Part shown: in pieces, positions 1-10,483 of the stretch
Numbering within the stretch: the stretch's first letter is position 1
How the letters are laid out: each line of letters starts with the position of its first letter
Source: Serripes groenlandicus
Lineage: Eukaryota; Mollusca; Bivalvia; Cardiida; Cardiidae
DNA: 64,000 nt
Reading direction: 5' to 3'
Assembly: GCA_031761405.1 (NCBI GenBank)
Contig: JASEVX010000011.1
Location: 36,261,955 to 36,325,954, forward strand
The notes under the pieces: model-generated
Seen by the model: the letters and a program-made list of their open reading frames with translations, nothing else
What the model was told of the DNA's origin: nothing
Databases searched by the model: none
Position numbers and translations under genes: made by a program

Positions 1-128
1 AGTTTCTTGGGAAGATTGTTGTGTGGAGTACTGGTGTGAGAAAAACCAGGAAATGCATGAGTAGGTGAACTGGCCGCCGTGATATAACTGTGAAATTGTT
101 AAAAAACGGCGTTAAACCCCAATCAATC
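1..128 (+). repeat. SINE 3' tail (MetaSINE-like)
   Basis: The segment carries the tail typical of mollusc tRNA-derived SINEs: 'actggtgtgag', 'ccaggaaatgcatgagtagg', 'ccgtgatataactg' and 'acggcgttaaacccc', closed by a short caatcaat tail. The same tail recurs at 45.84-46.03, 47.39-47.50 and 50.61-50.76 kb, and reversed at 5.6-6.5 kb. The tRNA-like head lies outside the window. Assignment to the MetaSINE superfamily is from memory of the conserved tail. Confidence 0.7.
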
Positions 129-1013
129 AATTCCCCCGAAAGTGTCGGGCTATTTTGCCTTAAATGACCATAATATTATGAAAACTTAAAAAAAATCTTC
201 TTCTCCGAAAGTGTCGGGCCGATTTTCAAATAATTTTATAGAAATGTTCATTTGGTGACCCTCTATCAGATTCCTTCAAGCCATAATGATTTGTCGAAAA
301 ACAAAGCCGCCAGAGGGCGGGCTTATTTTGCCTTTTTACCATAGTGAAAATTTAAAAAATCTTCTTCTCCGAAAGTGTTGAGCAGATTTTCAAATAATTT
401 TGTAGAAATGTTCCTTGGGTGACCCTCTATCAGATTCCTTCAAGCTATGTTGATTGGTAAAAAAACATGGCCGCCAGAGGGCGGGGCTATTTTGCCTTAT
501 ATGGCTAAAGAGAAAACTTTAAAAATCTTCTCAGAAAGTGTTCAGCCGATTTTCAAATAATTTTGTAGAAATGTTCATTGGGTGACCCTGTCAGATTCCT
601 TCAAGCCATGTTGATTGGTCGAAAAACATGGCCGCCAGAGGGCGGGGCTATTTTGCCTTAAATGACCATAGTGAAAACTTAAAAAATCTTCTTCTCCGAA
701 AGTGTTGAGCAGATTTTCAAATAATTTTGTAGAAATGTTCCTTGGGTGACCCTCTATCAGATTCCTTCAAGCCATGTTGATTGGTAAAAAAACATGGCTG
801 CCAGAGAGCGGGGCTATTTTGCCTGGTTTGGCTAAAGAGAAAACTTAAAAAATCTTCTCCTCCGAAAGTGTCTGGCTGATATTCAAATAATTTTGTAGAA
901 ATGTTCCTTGGGTGACACTCTACAAGATTCCTTTAAGCCATGGTTTTTGGTAAAAAAACAAGGCCACCAGGGGGCAGGGCTGTTATGCCGTTGAGCGATA
1001 TTGGGCCTCTTGT
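129..1013 (+). mobile_element. Tandem-repeat element, family A, left end missing
   Basis: There are about five degenerate units of roughly 190 bp. Each has a 'ggccgccagagggcggggc' box, 'cttctccgaaagtgt', 'gattttcaaataattttgta' and 'gattccttcaagccatg'. The right end 'gagcgatattgggcctcttgtt' is a weak match to the family terminus seen at 59.24-59.28 kb. No left terminus is seen, so the copy is 5' truncated or overwritten by the SINE before it. No coding potential. Confidence 0.75.
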
Positions 1014-1024
1014 TCTTTATTTGG

Positions 1025-1250
1025 TTAACCATTTCCCACAGAGACACTTTCCGACGCCTCTGCAGCAGACGACTTTTAAAATCTTTGTGACAAAAGAAGA
1101 AATTGCTCAACATGAGCAATTTCTCCTTTTGCCACAAAGTTTTTACTTTTTTCAGTAATTATACCCACAATAATAGAGATTTTCCATATTTTTTTAGTAG
1201 ACATTTTTACAAGTTGTCTGCTGCACATTTGTTGTATGAGAAAGGGTTAA
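1025..1250. mobile_element. piggyBac-like foldback MITE (TTAA-CCCTTTCCC family)
   Basis: Flanked by TTAA at both ends, with terminal inverted repeats ccatttccca / gagaaaggg. Inner inverted repeats are ctgcagcagacgac near the left end and gtctgctgcac near the right. A central hairpin has arms gaaattgctca and tgagcaatttctcc. TTAA target choice and CCC-starting termini are the piggyBac signature. No transposase is present. It is the first of more than twenty relatives in the window. Confidence 0.8.
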
Positions 1251-1455
1251 CACTAAGGGTTAACACTTTCTAACAGAGAATTAATCTGCAGCAGAAAACA
1301 TCTAGGCAAAAATAGAGAAAATTTCTACAAATAAAAAAATAAATATATACATGTAATGGAGTTGTAAATGTAAAGATTGTGGCAAGGATTGAATATGATT
1401 ATTTATTAGAAGTTGTCTCGAAACATGTAGGTTAAATTCTTCCTTTACAATTCAG

Positions 1456-2442
1456 GACGAGGAGCTGGATTATATGCTGTTCCCATTTCAAGAAGATACG
1501 GCTGACTGTGGATGTGCTGATGTGGTAAAATGTAGACAATGTATCACAGGTGAACATGGTATAAGTGAAGCATTAAAACTTTTACGGAAATCAACTAAGA
1601 AAGAAAACAGAATTCGAAAGACTTTATCTAAAACTGCTTCCTCTTCATCATCATCAACGGTTACAATAATAGAGGACGTTGTTGAATTTGTCAAAGTGAA
1701 TGAAGAAGATGGAAGAGACACAGAAAAAATTGATATTGACATGGAATCAGAAGAGGTGATGGTTCAAAACTCTCAGATGGCAAATCTTCAAGTTCAATCG
1801 AAGCCATCTTGTTGTAAGAGTGACATTGATGAGGGAGACATTCGATGTGATATGAGTTTGGACTCGAATGCATTTAGTGAGTTTACGTCAAGTGATCAGC
1901 GAAGTAACAATGAAAATGGTAGTTCTTTGAAAGAATCTGACGCAGATGCCATGTCGAAAAAGTCTGATTGCAGTAGTGACAAACAGCATGCATCGGAATA
2001 CGAGTCTGAGTTCAAAGTTTCGGATCAGAATTATGCATTCAGCAAATTGTTCACGTCGTTAGACGTGTGTTTCCCTCATTTACACAAAACAAATGTTCCA
2101 TGGTTAGTCAATGCAAACTTCACAAGCCAAGTGAAAATGCAGTACCAGATGGAGATAAGTAACACAGAAGCGACTTTACAGAGAGATCGTGAACGATTGC
2201 AAACCTTTGATGAATCAGTATTAATACACAAACAATTCAGTGTTTTTAAGGAGGATTTGTGTCAGAATGATAACCGCAAACAATCCGTCAAGCCAGGTGA
2301 CAGAATTTGTACATCATCGTGTAGCAAGGGCCAGGAGGCATCTGATCAAGGGGGACAATTAGAGGAAAAAGACGTAATGGTAGAAGCATTTGAACAAAAT
2401 TTTCAAGATGAAGAGTTCCTCATGCATCTCTTCTCCACTTAA
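1456..2442 (+). CDS. Last coding exon of an unrecognised gene (acidic, Ser-rich C-terminus)
   Basis: The exon follows a good acceptor (tcctttacaattcag) and is open for 328 codons to TAA. It begins DEELDYMLFPFQED, then a Cys cluster, CGCADVVKCRQC (CxC plus CxxC), and GISEALKLLRKS. After that it is low-complexity: a Ser run, acidic stretches and many Ser/Asp/Glu. A second conserved-looking patch near residues 195-220 (FSKLFTSLDVCFPHLHK) is followed by a charged helix-like stretch. It ends EEFLMHLFST. I do not recognise the family. A 329-codon frame with a splice acceptor and skewed, non-repetitive composition argues for a real gene. The first ATG inside (1474) is probably not a start, because the frame is open through the acceptor. 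Upstream exons lie beyond the left edge. Confidence 0.7.
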   Translation, partial: DEELDYMLFPFQEDTADCGCADVVKCRQCITGEHGISEALKLLRKSTKKENRIRKTLSKTASSSSSSTVTIIEDVVEFVKVNEEDGRDTEKIDIDMESEEVMVQNSQMANLQVQSKPSCCKSDIDEGDIRCDMSLDSNAFSEFTSSDQRSNNENGSSLKESDADAMSKKSDCSSDKQHASEYESEFKVSDQNYAFSKLFTSLDVCFPHLHKTNVPWLVNANFTSQVKMQYQMEISNTEATLQRDRERLQTFDESVLIHKQFSVFKEDLCQNDNRKQSVKPGDRICTSSCSKGQEASDQGGQLEEKDVMVEAFEQNFQDEEFLMHLFST

Positions 2443-2549
2443 TCCGTATAAACTTGGGACTGTATTAATTTTAATTTATTTCTAAATTCAAAGAACATTA
2501 TAGGCTATTTAACCATTTTCCTGGTTTTATATTTTAAGAGTTGTCTGAT

Positions 2550-2736
2550 AAAACCCTTTTCCACATACAGATGCATTTAGGGACTCCTCTGCAGCAGATG
2601 ATTAAATTGGTTGGCAAAAGGTTAAATGCTCAGGATGAGTATTTTATCCTTTTGCCACAATATTTCCATATGATTTCTCATTTTGCTCTAAAGCTTTACT
2701 TTCGCTGCAGATTTGTTGTATATGGGATAGGGTTAA
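2550..2736. mobile_element. piggyBac-like MITE, degenerate
   Basis: Starts aaccctttt-ccacatacag and ends tatgggatagggttaa. Inner ctgcagcagatgatt and gctgcagatttgttgta match the MITE family. It lies about 110 bp after the stop codon, so it may be transcribed in the 3' untranslated region of the preceding gene. Confidence 0.65.
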
Positions 2737-2914
2737 ATAGTAATCTGTAGTTCTTTTCCTAACGGAGAAGATTAAACTATTAAGTGATATTTTTTTTTTC
2801 ATAATGTGGATTTGTGCGGATATATAGTTTGTACAGTAATTACTGTTGTCATTAAGTTGTTGATATTAAAATTGTTTGTAAAACAGAAAAAAACATAATG
2901 TGAGAAAAAAGTAA

Positions 2915-2920
2915 AATAAA
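2915..2920 (+). other. Candidate polyadenylation signal AATAAA
   Basis: AATAAA on the + strand about 470 bp after the stop codon of the gene ending at 2442. The stretch 2740-3297 otherwise holds no gene or recognisable repeat. AATAAA is common by chance in DNA this AT-rich, so this is only a candidate. Confidence 0.3.
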
Positions 2921-3297
2921 CTTTTTTAAAATCAACATTGCCTTCATCATAAGTTTTATGGCATAATATCCCCTTTTAAAGGTGCTGAACTGCAAATTAA
3001 AGATAGTATAGACAAAGTTTTAAAACTGTTCAAAAGTTGTCTTGAAATTTTAGAATCATAATTCTGGGATAAAATTAGAGTAATAATTACACTTTCCAGT
3101 ACAATAAAGACCGAAATATTGATAATTTATGATTCATTTTGACTGGGTAAACACATAGTTAACCAAATTTTGTACATTTTGAAGACTTTCAACTTTTCAA
3201 CTGTTTTCAACATTTACTGCCAGAATAGTTTTGAACTATTTATTACTCAATTTGTTGTCACTATTAGCAATATTTGCAGGAGTTTCAACATTTTATA

Positions 3298-3820
3298 TTT
3301 TAGCTCCACTGGCTAAAAGCCAGTCGAGCTTATGTCATGGCAAATTGTCTGTTGTGCATGATTGTGCGCGTCAACTTTTTGCTTCAAACGACCACTTGGC
3401 CAATTAGGAATTCATAGGAAGCATCCTCTCAATGTCCTCTCCTAAATTCCTTCAAAATGTTTGGGTCGAAGCAACATTCTTGTTTTCATGGCAACTGAAA
3501 GAAAAATTCTTTTCCTCCGAAACTGTATGGCCGATTTTCAAATAATTCAGATTCTACCAAACCATGTTGATTGGTTTTAAAATATGGCTGCCAGGGGACG
3601 GGGCTGTTAGCCTTATATTGGCTTTAGGTGAAAATTTAAAAATCTTCTCCCAAACTACCAGGCCGATTTTCAAATTATTTTGCAGAAATGTTCCTTGGGT
3701 AACACTCTACGAGATTCCTTCAAGCCATGGTGATTGGTCAAAAAACATGGCCACCAGGGGTTGGGGCTGTTTGGAAGTTTATTTTTTGCCTAATGGCAGT
3801 GGGCAATACTGGCCCTTTTT
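3298..3820 (+). mobile_element. Tandem-repeat element, family C (Helentron/pearl-like)
   Basis: The left end is ttttagctccactggctaaa followed by the hairpin mate gccagtcgagcttatg. Then come a TG/CG-rich segment (gtgcgcgtcaac), a lead-in (gcatcctctcaatgtcctc) and about 1.5 units related to the family A body. The right end is a worn 'gtgggcaatactggccc', where other copies read ggagcgatactggccctctt. The next element starts immediately after it. Confidence 0.7.
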
Positions 3821-3821
3821 T

Positions 3822-4939
3822 TTTAGCTCACCTAAGCACAAAGTGCAAGGTGAGCTTTTGTGATCACTCGCCGTCCGTCGTCGTCGTCTGTACGTCCGTC
3901 TGTTAACAATTTCCTACAAAAGACTTCTCATACTTAACCAATGGACTGATTTCAAATTAACTTCACAGGAATGTTCCTTAGGTGGTCTTCTTTTAAAGTT
4001 GTTCAAAGAATTTAATTCAAAGTAGAACTTTGGTTGCTGCGGATTCAGAAAAGGGGAAAATTGCCAAAACTTTAAAAATCTTCTTGTCCAAAAGTACTGG
4101 CCCGATTTGAAAATCAATTTGCACAAATTTTCCTCGGGGGAACCTCTACCAAGATTGTTCAAATTATTTTGATCTGTTGAAAAACATGGCCACCAGGGGG
4201 CGGAGCTTGTTTACCGTATATGTGCATTGTAAAAACTAAAAATCTTCTTGTCCAAAAGTACCAGCCTGATTAAAAAATAATTTGGCACAATTGTTCCTTG
4301 GGTGACCCTCTACCAAGGTTGTTGAAATTATTTCAATCTGATGGAAAACATGGCCGACAGGAGGCGGGGCTTGTTTTCCTTATATGTAATATAGCGAAAA
4401 CTTAAAAAAAACTTTTTGTACTAAGTCACTGGTCCGATTTGAAAAGAATTTGGCACAAATGTTCCTTGTATGACCCTCTACCAAGGTTGTTCAATTTATT
4501 CTGATCCGTTGAAAAAGAAGGCCACCAGGGGGTTGCTTATTAGTCCCCTACCGGCGTGCCGAAGGGGACTATTAGGTTTGCACTCCGTCCATCTGTCAGT
4601 CAGTCAGTCCATCTGTCAGTCAGTCCGACAAATCAGTTTTCCGCACTTTTTTTCTACATGCATTGAGATATTGAGCTGAAATTTTGTATATGGCTTTGTA
4701 ATCATGTGTCACAGATCAAGTTCGCGTTTCATGGGATTTCGTCAATTTTTTTATGAGTTATGCCCCTTTTTGGACTTAGAATATTAATAAGTCAAAACGT
4801 GCAAACCGGTAGGGGATTATGGTATTGCTTGCAATCCTACAGTTACTTGTTTTCCTTATATGTATAGAGTAAAAACTTTGAAAACTATTGAAGTTCTATT
4901 AAATCAGGTGAGCGATATAGGGCCATCATGGCCCTCTTG
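3822..4939 (+). mobile_element. Tandem-repeat element, family B-like, with a nested insertion
   Basis: The left end is ttttagctcacctaagcac with hairpin mate gtgcaaggtgagctttt. A GTC-rich block (ccgtccgtcgtcgtcgtc) follows, then three to four units of about 175 bp containing 'cttcttgtccaaaagta' and 'ctctaccaaggttgttc'. The right end is tcaggtgagcgatatagg, the hairpin ggccatcatggcc, then ctcttg. A second element is inserted at about 4539-4851; without it the last unit reads on continuously. Confidence 0.8.
4539..4851 (+). mobile_element. Nested element, family E termini, short non-tandem core
   Basis: The left end is ttagtcccctaccgg with hairpin mate gccgaaggggac. A GTCAGTCAGTC / GTCCATC block follows, then a single core (ttgagctgaaattttgtat, atgccccttttt), and the right end accggtaggggat, attgcttgcaat, acttgtt. 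The termini match the element at 9482-10483. The core, reversed, matches 29647-29907. It interrupts a host element body, so it is the younger of the two. Confidence 0.75.
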
Positions 4940-5086
4940 AGGTTTTTTATCGCTATCTGGAGTTCAGCAGCTTTGGAGAGCAAGGGGTGTTCCACTTACC
5001 GTGGCTCTGCGCGGGCCGGTCCTCCCCGAGAGAATTTGTAGAAAAAAAGCCCAGCGATAGGTAGGCTGCGCAAAACTCCACCGCAT
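4940..5086. other. Unclassified segment between two repeats
   Basis: A 147-bp stretch that is more GC-rich than its surroundings (gcgcgggccggtcctccccg). It begins with atcgctatctggagtt and ends with aaaactccaccgca. I see no second copy in the window and no coding frame. Confidence 0.3.
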
Positions 5087-5590
5087 TAAAGCCAGTCGAA
5101 CTTATGTTATGGCAAATTGTCTGTTGTGCGTGTGTCAACATCTTCTCCTCTGTAACCAGTAGGTCTATTGGGGTGAAACTTTACAGAAGCATCCTCTCAA
5201 TGTCCTCAACAAAATTGATTCTCGGTTTTTTGATCCACACATAATTCGGTTTACCATGGTAACCAAAAGATAAAAACTTGAAACAAGTTCTCCCCCCAAA
5301 CTGGTTGGCTATTTTCAGCTCAACTAATATATGAGAGCTATTCTACTCACCCTGGCTTGTTTGCCTTATATTCCTATTTTGAAACTTTAAAAAATATTCT
5401 CCTTCTAAAGGATATTGCTGATGTTTAAATAATTATGTAGAATTGTTCCTTTGGTGACTTCAAGAGATTCCTTCAAGTAAACATTGATAGGTCGAACAGA
5501 ATGGCCGCCAGTAGACAGGGCTATTTTGCCTATGGCTATAGTGATTTAATTTTTGCCTAATGTGAGTGGAGCGATACTGGCCTTCTTGTT
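5087..5590 (+). mobile_element. Tandem-repeat element, family C, worn left end
   Basis: The left part reads aaagccagtcgaacttatgt and a TGTGCGTGTGTCAAC block. The lead-in is gcatcctctcaatgtcctc. Diverged units resembling family A follow. The right end is gtggagcgatactggcc, then ttcttgtt. The segment aatatgagagctattctact near 5320-5345 resembles family G left ends, so this copy may be a composite. Confidence 0.65.
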
Positions 5591-5611
5591 AGATCACCCG
5601 ATCTAAAGGCG

Positions 5612-5852
5612 AATTGATTGTTTAGTGTTTTACGCCGCTTTAAACAATGTTTCAGTTATATTACGGCGTTTCGTGAGTAAGTTACCAGTAGTACGTACTG
5701 GTCCATTTATCCTGACACCAGCCAGTCAGTCGTTATGGGCCCAGAGCCACAAGGAGGGGAACAATTACAACTAATGTTTTTAGTGTGACCCAACCGGGAA
5801 TCAAACCCTGGATTCCCACTCCATTCTAACCACTACACCATGCAGATGGTCT
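5612..5852 (-). repeat. tRNA-derived SINE
   Basis: On the minus strand, a tRNA-like head (box A-like tggtgtagtggttagaat, box B-like ggtttgattcccgg) leads into a body ending cgccgtaatataactg and ggcgtaaaac. This is the same tail family as at 1-128, in reverse. The head is too diverged to be a functional tRNA gene. Confidence 0.75.
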
Positions 5853-5875
5853 TTGACATGTGTTTATCAAGAACG

Positions 5876-6062
5876 ATTAATTGGGGTTTTACGCCGTTTT
5901 CAACATTAGTTCAGCTTTATCATGGGGACAGTTCACTTATCCATGATCACTGGGTAAACAAACTATAACTAGGCTAGAAAATGTGCCTTGCCCGAGAATA
6001 TTCCACCCTTACTACCGCCATTGTGGATTGAACCCGGGGTGCCTGGGTCCAATCTGACCTTT
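5876..6062 (-). repeat. tRNA-derived SINE, 5' truncated
   Basis: Minus-strand order: a box B-like block (cccgggttcaatcc), a body with gggcaaggcacattttctag and gtttacccagtgatcatgg, then the tail gaaaacggcgtaaaacccc. The same body occurs at 50.61-50.76 kb on the plus strand. Confidence 0.7.
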
Positions 6063-6178
6063 GTTCATAGATATTATCATGACATGCAATTAACATGTCT
6101 AAACGTGAATTGCATGAGCAACATTTTCTCGCCATTTTGAAATTGCATCTATAACAAATAATAAAATGGGTGAAAATT

Positions 6179-6475
6179 CAGTTGTTTGGGTTTAACGTCG
6201 TTTTCAACAACTGTTCAGTCATATCACGGCGACAAGTTCACCTACTCATTTGTTTCCTGGCTTTCTCACACCAGTTTTTCACACAACATTCTTTCTAAGG
6301 AACTGCATGGCTGATTTTCTACATAGACAGTTGGCTCATAGGTGGAAGGCGAACGACGCTATTCACAGTGACTTTTGTGAAACGTCGGAAAGAAGGTTGG
6401 CCGAGCTGGGGTTCGAAATCACAACCCATGGATTGACAGCCCGCATCGAAAGCGGTGGACAGTGTACTAGAACAT
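6179..6475 (-). repeat. tRNA-derived SINE, near full length
   Basis: The minus strand has a head with ggttgtgatttcgaacccc (box B-like), a middle with tccacctatgagccaactgt, and the tail actggtgtgagaaagccagg, gtgatatgactg, gacgttaaaccc. At about 300 bp it is the longest SINE of this family here. Confidence 0.75.
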
Positions 6476-6834
6476 GTGAAAATATGAATAACTCAAAGTA
6501 TTTCTTTTGAAAACACCGTAGCAGCAATTCTTATTGCCCATACAAGCTATTTTCTTGATATGATTTATAACTGGCTTACTTTTCAAAATATATATGCTTT
6601 ATGCTTTAGTATAAATTAAATACTAATGCATGATTGAATTTAGCATGAATCCAGAAAATAACTCTCTAGTAATTTATGGTTCCCTTTCGACTTCACTGTA
6701 TAATTATGTACATCATCATAATTATATAATTCTTTGCAAAAAATGTTCGTACGAGTATTGTTGTAATAAAAAAAAATGTACATTTACTGATATTTCGTTT
6801 GAATGTTATTTCAACAGTATGTCAGTTCGCATCA
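6476..6834. other. AT-rich spacer, no feature seen
   Basis: Apart from an open frame without splice support or sensible composition, nothing is recognisable. The stretch is very AT-rich with no repeat that I can match elsewhere in the window. Confidence 0.4.
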
Positions 6835-6983
6835 CAGCAATTCCCCTGGAAAATTACCAGTACAACCGGTATTTTTCATCCCGACATCGATGCATCAGTT
6901 ATAACGCTTTCACCATAACCCTGAGCGCCAATGAGGGAAGCAATCACTACCTTTTTAAACGTCTTCGGCCACCCCTCTTACCA
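6835..6983 (-). repeat. SINE-like fragment
   Basis: On the minus strand this reads ...cattggcgctcagggttat... and ...ggtaattttccaggggaatt. The same words occur at 8.72-8.83 kb (ggcgctcagcgttgc) and 51.03-51.16 kb (gtgctcagggttgtgg). No tRNA-like head is left. Confidence 0.5.
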
Positions 6984-7867
6984 AACAAGAGGCCCATGAG
7001 GGCCTATGCTCTACTGGCATTGATCTGGCTTGTTTCAAAAGGAACCAATATGTCATCAATATTCAAATACCATCTAAGTTTGGTGAAGATCAGATAGTAA
7101 ATGGAAGCTCTATTGTGTTCACAAGCTGTATTATAGCAATTTTGACAATTTCAAGGGCCATAATCCAGCCATGCATAGGCAGATCTGGCTGGTTTTCGAA
7201 AGGAACCGAGCTCTCATGGATATCTAACTACTATATAAGTTTGGTTGAGATACAAGCAAAAGTGAAGACTGTATCATGTTAACAAGCTCTTTTATAGCAA
7301 TTTTGACAATTTCAAGGGCCATAATCCAGCCATGCATGGGCAGATCTGGCTGGTTTTCGAAAGGAACAGAGCTCTCATGGATATCCAACTACTGTATAAG
7401 TTTGGTTGAGATACAATCAAAAGTGAAGACTGTATCGTGTTAACAAGCTCTTTTATAGCAAGTTTGACCATTTCAAGGGCCATAATCCAGTCATGCATGG
7501 GCGGATCTGGCTGGTTTTCAAAAGGAACCGAGCTCTCATGGATATCTAACTACTGTATAAGTTTGGTTGAGATACAATCAAAAGTGAAGACTGTATCGTG
7601 TTAACAAGCTCTTTTATAGCAATTTTGACCATTTCAAGGGCCATAATCCAGTCATGCATGGGCGGATCTGGCTGGTTTTCGAAAGGAACAGAGCTCTCAT
7701 GGATATCTAACTACTGTATAAGTTTGGTTGAGTTACAATCAAAAGTGAAGACTGTATCGTGTTAACAAGAAATTGTTTACGGACGGACGGAGGCACGCAC
7801 GCACGCATGCACGACGGACAAATCGCCACGACATAAGCCCTTCTGGCCTTTGGCCAGTAGAGCTAAA
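6984..7867 (-). mobile_element. Tandem-repeat element, family D (161-bp units)
   Basis: On the minus strand the left end is tttagctctactggccaaag with hairpin mate ggccagaagggc, followed by a CGTGCGTGCGTGCC / TCCGTCCGTCCGT block. Four units then repeat every 161 bp: the word aagggccataatcc recurs at 7153, 7314, 7475 and 7636. The right end is gccagtagagcataggccct, catgggcctcttgttt. The units are over 90% alike by eye, so this array is fairly young. Confidence 0.85.
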
Positions 7868-8641
7868 AACTACTAATGTTTTCAGCCCCTTACAATAAAT
7901 TTGCATCATACCGTTACGGCTTCGAGAATTTCTACGAAATAAGTGGTAAATCTCTATGCAGATGAGTGGAAAATCTCTATGCAAACAAGTGGAAAATCTC
8001 TATGAATTAAAGTATTATAAAGTATATAATAGAAAACATTGTGACACAAAACAATCAAAGGCTCTTGCGTTAAGGTAAAGTTGCAAAATGTGTAATAGCA
8101 GGGATTTTTTCAGTCATCTCACACCAGTCTTTTCAATCCACTGGCTGCTTTTCCATAGTGAAAGATGAAATGAAATGACGCTTGTCATAGTGACTTTCCA
8201 AGAGTTGGAATGAAACTGCAAGGAATGGACTAGTATTGAAATGAAACAACTTATAAGTAAAGGACATTCGTGATAAGGCATCCTTTTGTTTGTTTTGTTT
8301 TAAAGAGGATCTCCAAAGGCTGATATCAATCCAATAGTTTAGGAGATGTTCATTGAAGCTCAAACTTCAATTTACCCCATTTCTGATGTTGTTTTTCAAC
8401 GAGTCCATACAGCTTGGAACAAATGATGTAGATAGTCTAGTTGAGGAACCATTTTGCAGATTGGCCCCTTTTCTTTTTCCGCCTAGCCGCCATATTTTTC
8501 ACCTAATCAATATGACTTCAACGAATTTGTTTAGATCTGCTAAATTAACCATGGAATCAAACATGCTTATATAGGTGAAGTGGTTTGAAGCTTAACATTT
8601 TCGATGAAGGGACAATGGACAGAGAGTGGTCATAATAGATC
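7868..8641. other. Spacer, nothing recognised
   Basis: No gene, splice-supported frame or repeat family is seen. A short variant triplication (ctctatg followed by caaacaagtggaaaa-like words) lies near 7935-8005. This is one of the few stretches in the first 10 kb not obviously derived from a mobile element. Confidence 0.4.
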
Positions 8642-8835
8642 ACCGCCTCGGTGGTGTAGTGGTAGAGCGTTCGCCTCGGAGGTCGCGGGTTCGATCCCTG
8701 GCCGGGTCATACCAAATACTTTCAAAATAGTAGTAATGGCTGCCTTCCTTGGCGCTCAGCGTTGCGGGGTTAGCGTTCTATCAACGTTCATAAGTCGGTC
8801 TTATCTGAGATTGTCGTAACATGCTCAAATTAAAA
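8642..8835 (+). repeat. tRNA-derived SINE with a well-preserved head
   Basis: The head at about 8644-8712 holds a clear box A (tggtgtagtggtagagcg) and box B (gcgggttcgatccctgg). The acceptor stem pairs at most positions. The anticodon arm is deleted and cannot fold, so this is a SINE head rather than a tRNA gene. The body, with ttggcgctcagcgttgcggg, follows directly. Confidence 0.8.
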
Positions 8836-8864
8836 ATGCGGTTGTCAGTGTTAACATGACTTTC

Positions 8865-9190
8865 CTTCAATTGGCCTAGTGATCCAGTTTTAGCCCAGAC
8901 ATGACCTATATTTGAAGTAAGCCTAGATATCATCAGGACAATTATTCTGTAAAAGTTTCAACTTGCACAAGATTTTCATTCAATTTGACACTATTTAGGT
9001 TGTGACCTCAAATGACAAAAATTTCTATCTTGACCAAAATTTGATGTTCTGATAAACTTGAATGAAAATTGTGTGCAAAATGTTGCCTGTAGAGTGTTAA
9101 CAATGCGATTGTTGAAAATGGACCGCATACGCACACAATGTGATCACAATAGCTCACATTGAGCACTTTGTGCTCAGGTAAGCTAAAGGA
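8865..9190 (-). mobile_element. Tandem-repeat element remnant, one unit plus left terminus
   Basis: On the minus strand the left end is ttagcttacctgagcacaaa with hairpin mate gtgctcaatgtgagctattg, then gtgatcaca. The body contains atgacctatatttgaa and gcctagatatcatcag. No right terminus is seen. Confidence 0.6.
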
Positions 9191-9210
9191 GTGGCACTTC
9201 TCTGCTCTCT

Positions 9211-9455
9211 GTCAAGCCATGATAGCTCAGTCGATAACAACGAAGGCTATCAATCGAGGGTTTGTGAGTTTGAACCCCGACTAAGCCATTCACTCTTCCA
9301 GATTATTGACAAAGGTAATTGTGACTAGTGCCATTTGTCTTTCACCAATCGGCTTAAAAGTATATGTGTGAAGGTAGCCAGTTTCATGGGAAAAATGTTA
9401 TGTGCAGAGCCTGGAAACATGCTAAGTGGTCACTATAACTGAAATACCTTTGAAA
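9211..9455 (+). repeat. tRNA-derived SINE
   Basis: Box A-like gatagctcagtcgataaca and box B-like gtgagtttgaaccccga lie at the head. The middle has ttgtctttcaccaatcggct, also found at about 45,860 as ttgtctttcaccaatgggct. The tail has gagcctggaaacatg and actataactg. Confidence 0.7.
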
Positions 9456-9481
9456 ATGTGTTTAACTTGTTGTATTATTAT

Positions 9482-10483
9482 GAACAAGTTAATGTCGTAT
9501 TGCAAGCAATACAAGAGTGTCCTACCGGACCATTTACTTCTAAGTGTGACCTTGACCTTTGAGGTACAGGCCTGTGTGCCACATATCACCTCGTCATGGT
9601 GAACATGGAAGACCCAGGTACAGGCCTGGGTCTTCTGAGCGACACGCTATCTAATCATGTTGAACATGTTTACCTTGTAACTTGGGAATCCTATGATGCA
9701 TGGTTGAGATGTGAGCCAGACAAGGTACAGTCCTATCAAACGGTACTAATTTTGACCTCTGACCTCTTAGTGTGACCTTGACCTTTGAGGGTACAGGCCT
9801 CGGTCTTGTGCGCGACACGCCACCTACTCATAGTGAACATGTGTGCTTTGTATCTTGGGAATCCTATGATGCATGGTTAAGATGCGGGCCGGACAAGGCA
9901 CAGTCCTATCAAACAGTACTCATGTTGACCTTTGACCTCTAAGTGTGACCTTGACATTTGAGGTACAGGCCTGGGTCTTGTGCGCGACACGCCACCTACT
10001 CATAGTGAACATGTGTGCTTTGTTTCTTGGAAATCCTATGATGGATGTTTAAGATGCGGGCCGGACAAGGTACCGTCCTATCAAACAGTACTCATTTTGA
10101 CCTTTGACCTCTAAGTGTGACCTTGACATTCAAGGTATAGGCCCGGGTCTTGTGCAACACGCCGACTCATCATGGTGAAAGTTTGTGCCAAGTTTCTCGG
10201 AAATCCTATGATGAATGGATAAGATGCGGGCCGGACAAGGTAATCCTATCAAACAGTACTCATTTTGACCTCTAAGTGTGACCTTGACTTTTGAGGTACA
10301 GGCCTGGTTTTTGTGCGCGACACGCCGCCTCATCATGGTGAACGTTTGTGCCAAGTTTCAAATCCTATGATGCATGGTTAAGATGCGGGCCGGACAAGGT
10401 AAGGTGGGACTGAAAGACAGACAGACGGAATCGACCAAACCTATAGTCCCGAAACCGCTCTTTGACCGGTAGTGGACTAATAA
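9482..10483 (-). mobile_element. Tandem-repeat element, family E (160-180 bp units)
   Basis: On the minus strand the left end is ttattagtccactaccggtc followed by a GTCTGTCTGTC block. About five units contain gtgaccttgacctttgaggt on the plus strand (starts near 9545, 9772, 9945, 10117 and 10278). The right end is ccggtaggacactcttgtat, tgcttgcaatac, aacttgttc. The termini match the nested element at 4539-4851, but the interior is different. Confidence 0.8.

Noticed and set aside
6630..7097. 155-codon open frame on the plus strand
   Set aside because: It crosses from an AT-rich spacer into SINE and tandem-repeat sequence and has no splice or composition support.
8644..8712. Possible tRNA gene
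   Set aside because: Boxes A and B are good, but the anticodon arm cannot form and a SINE body follows directly. It is a SINE head.
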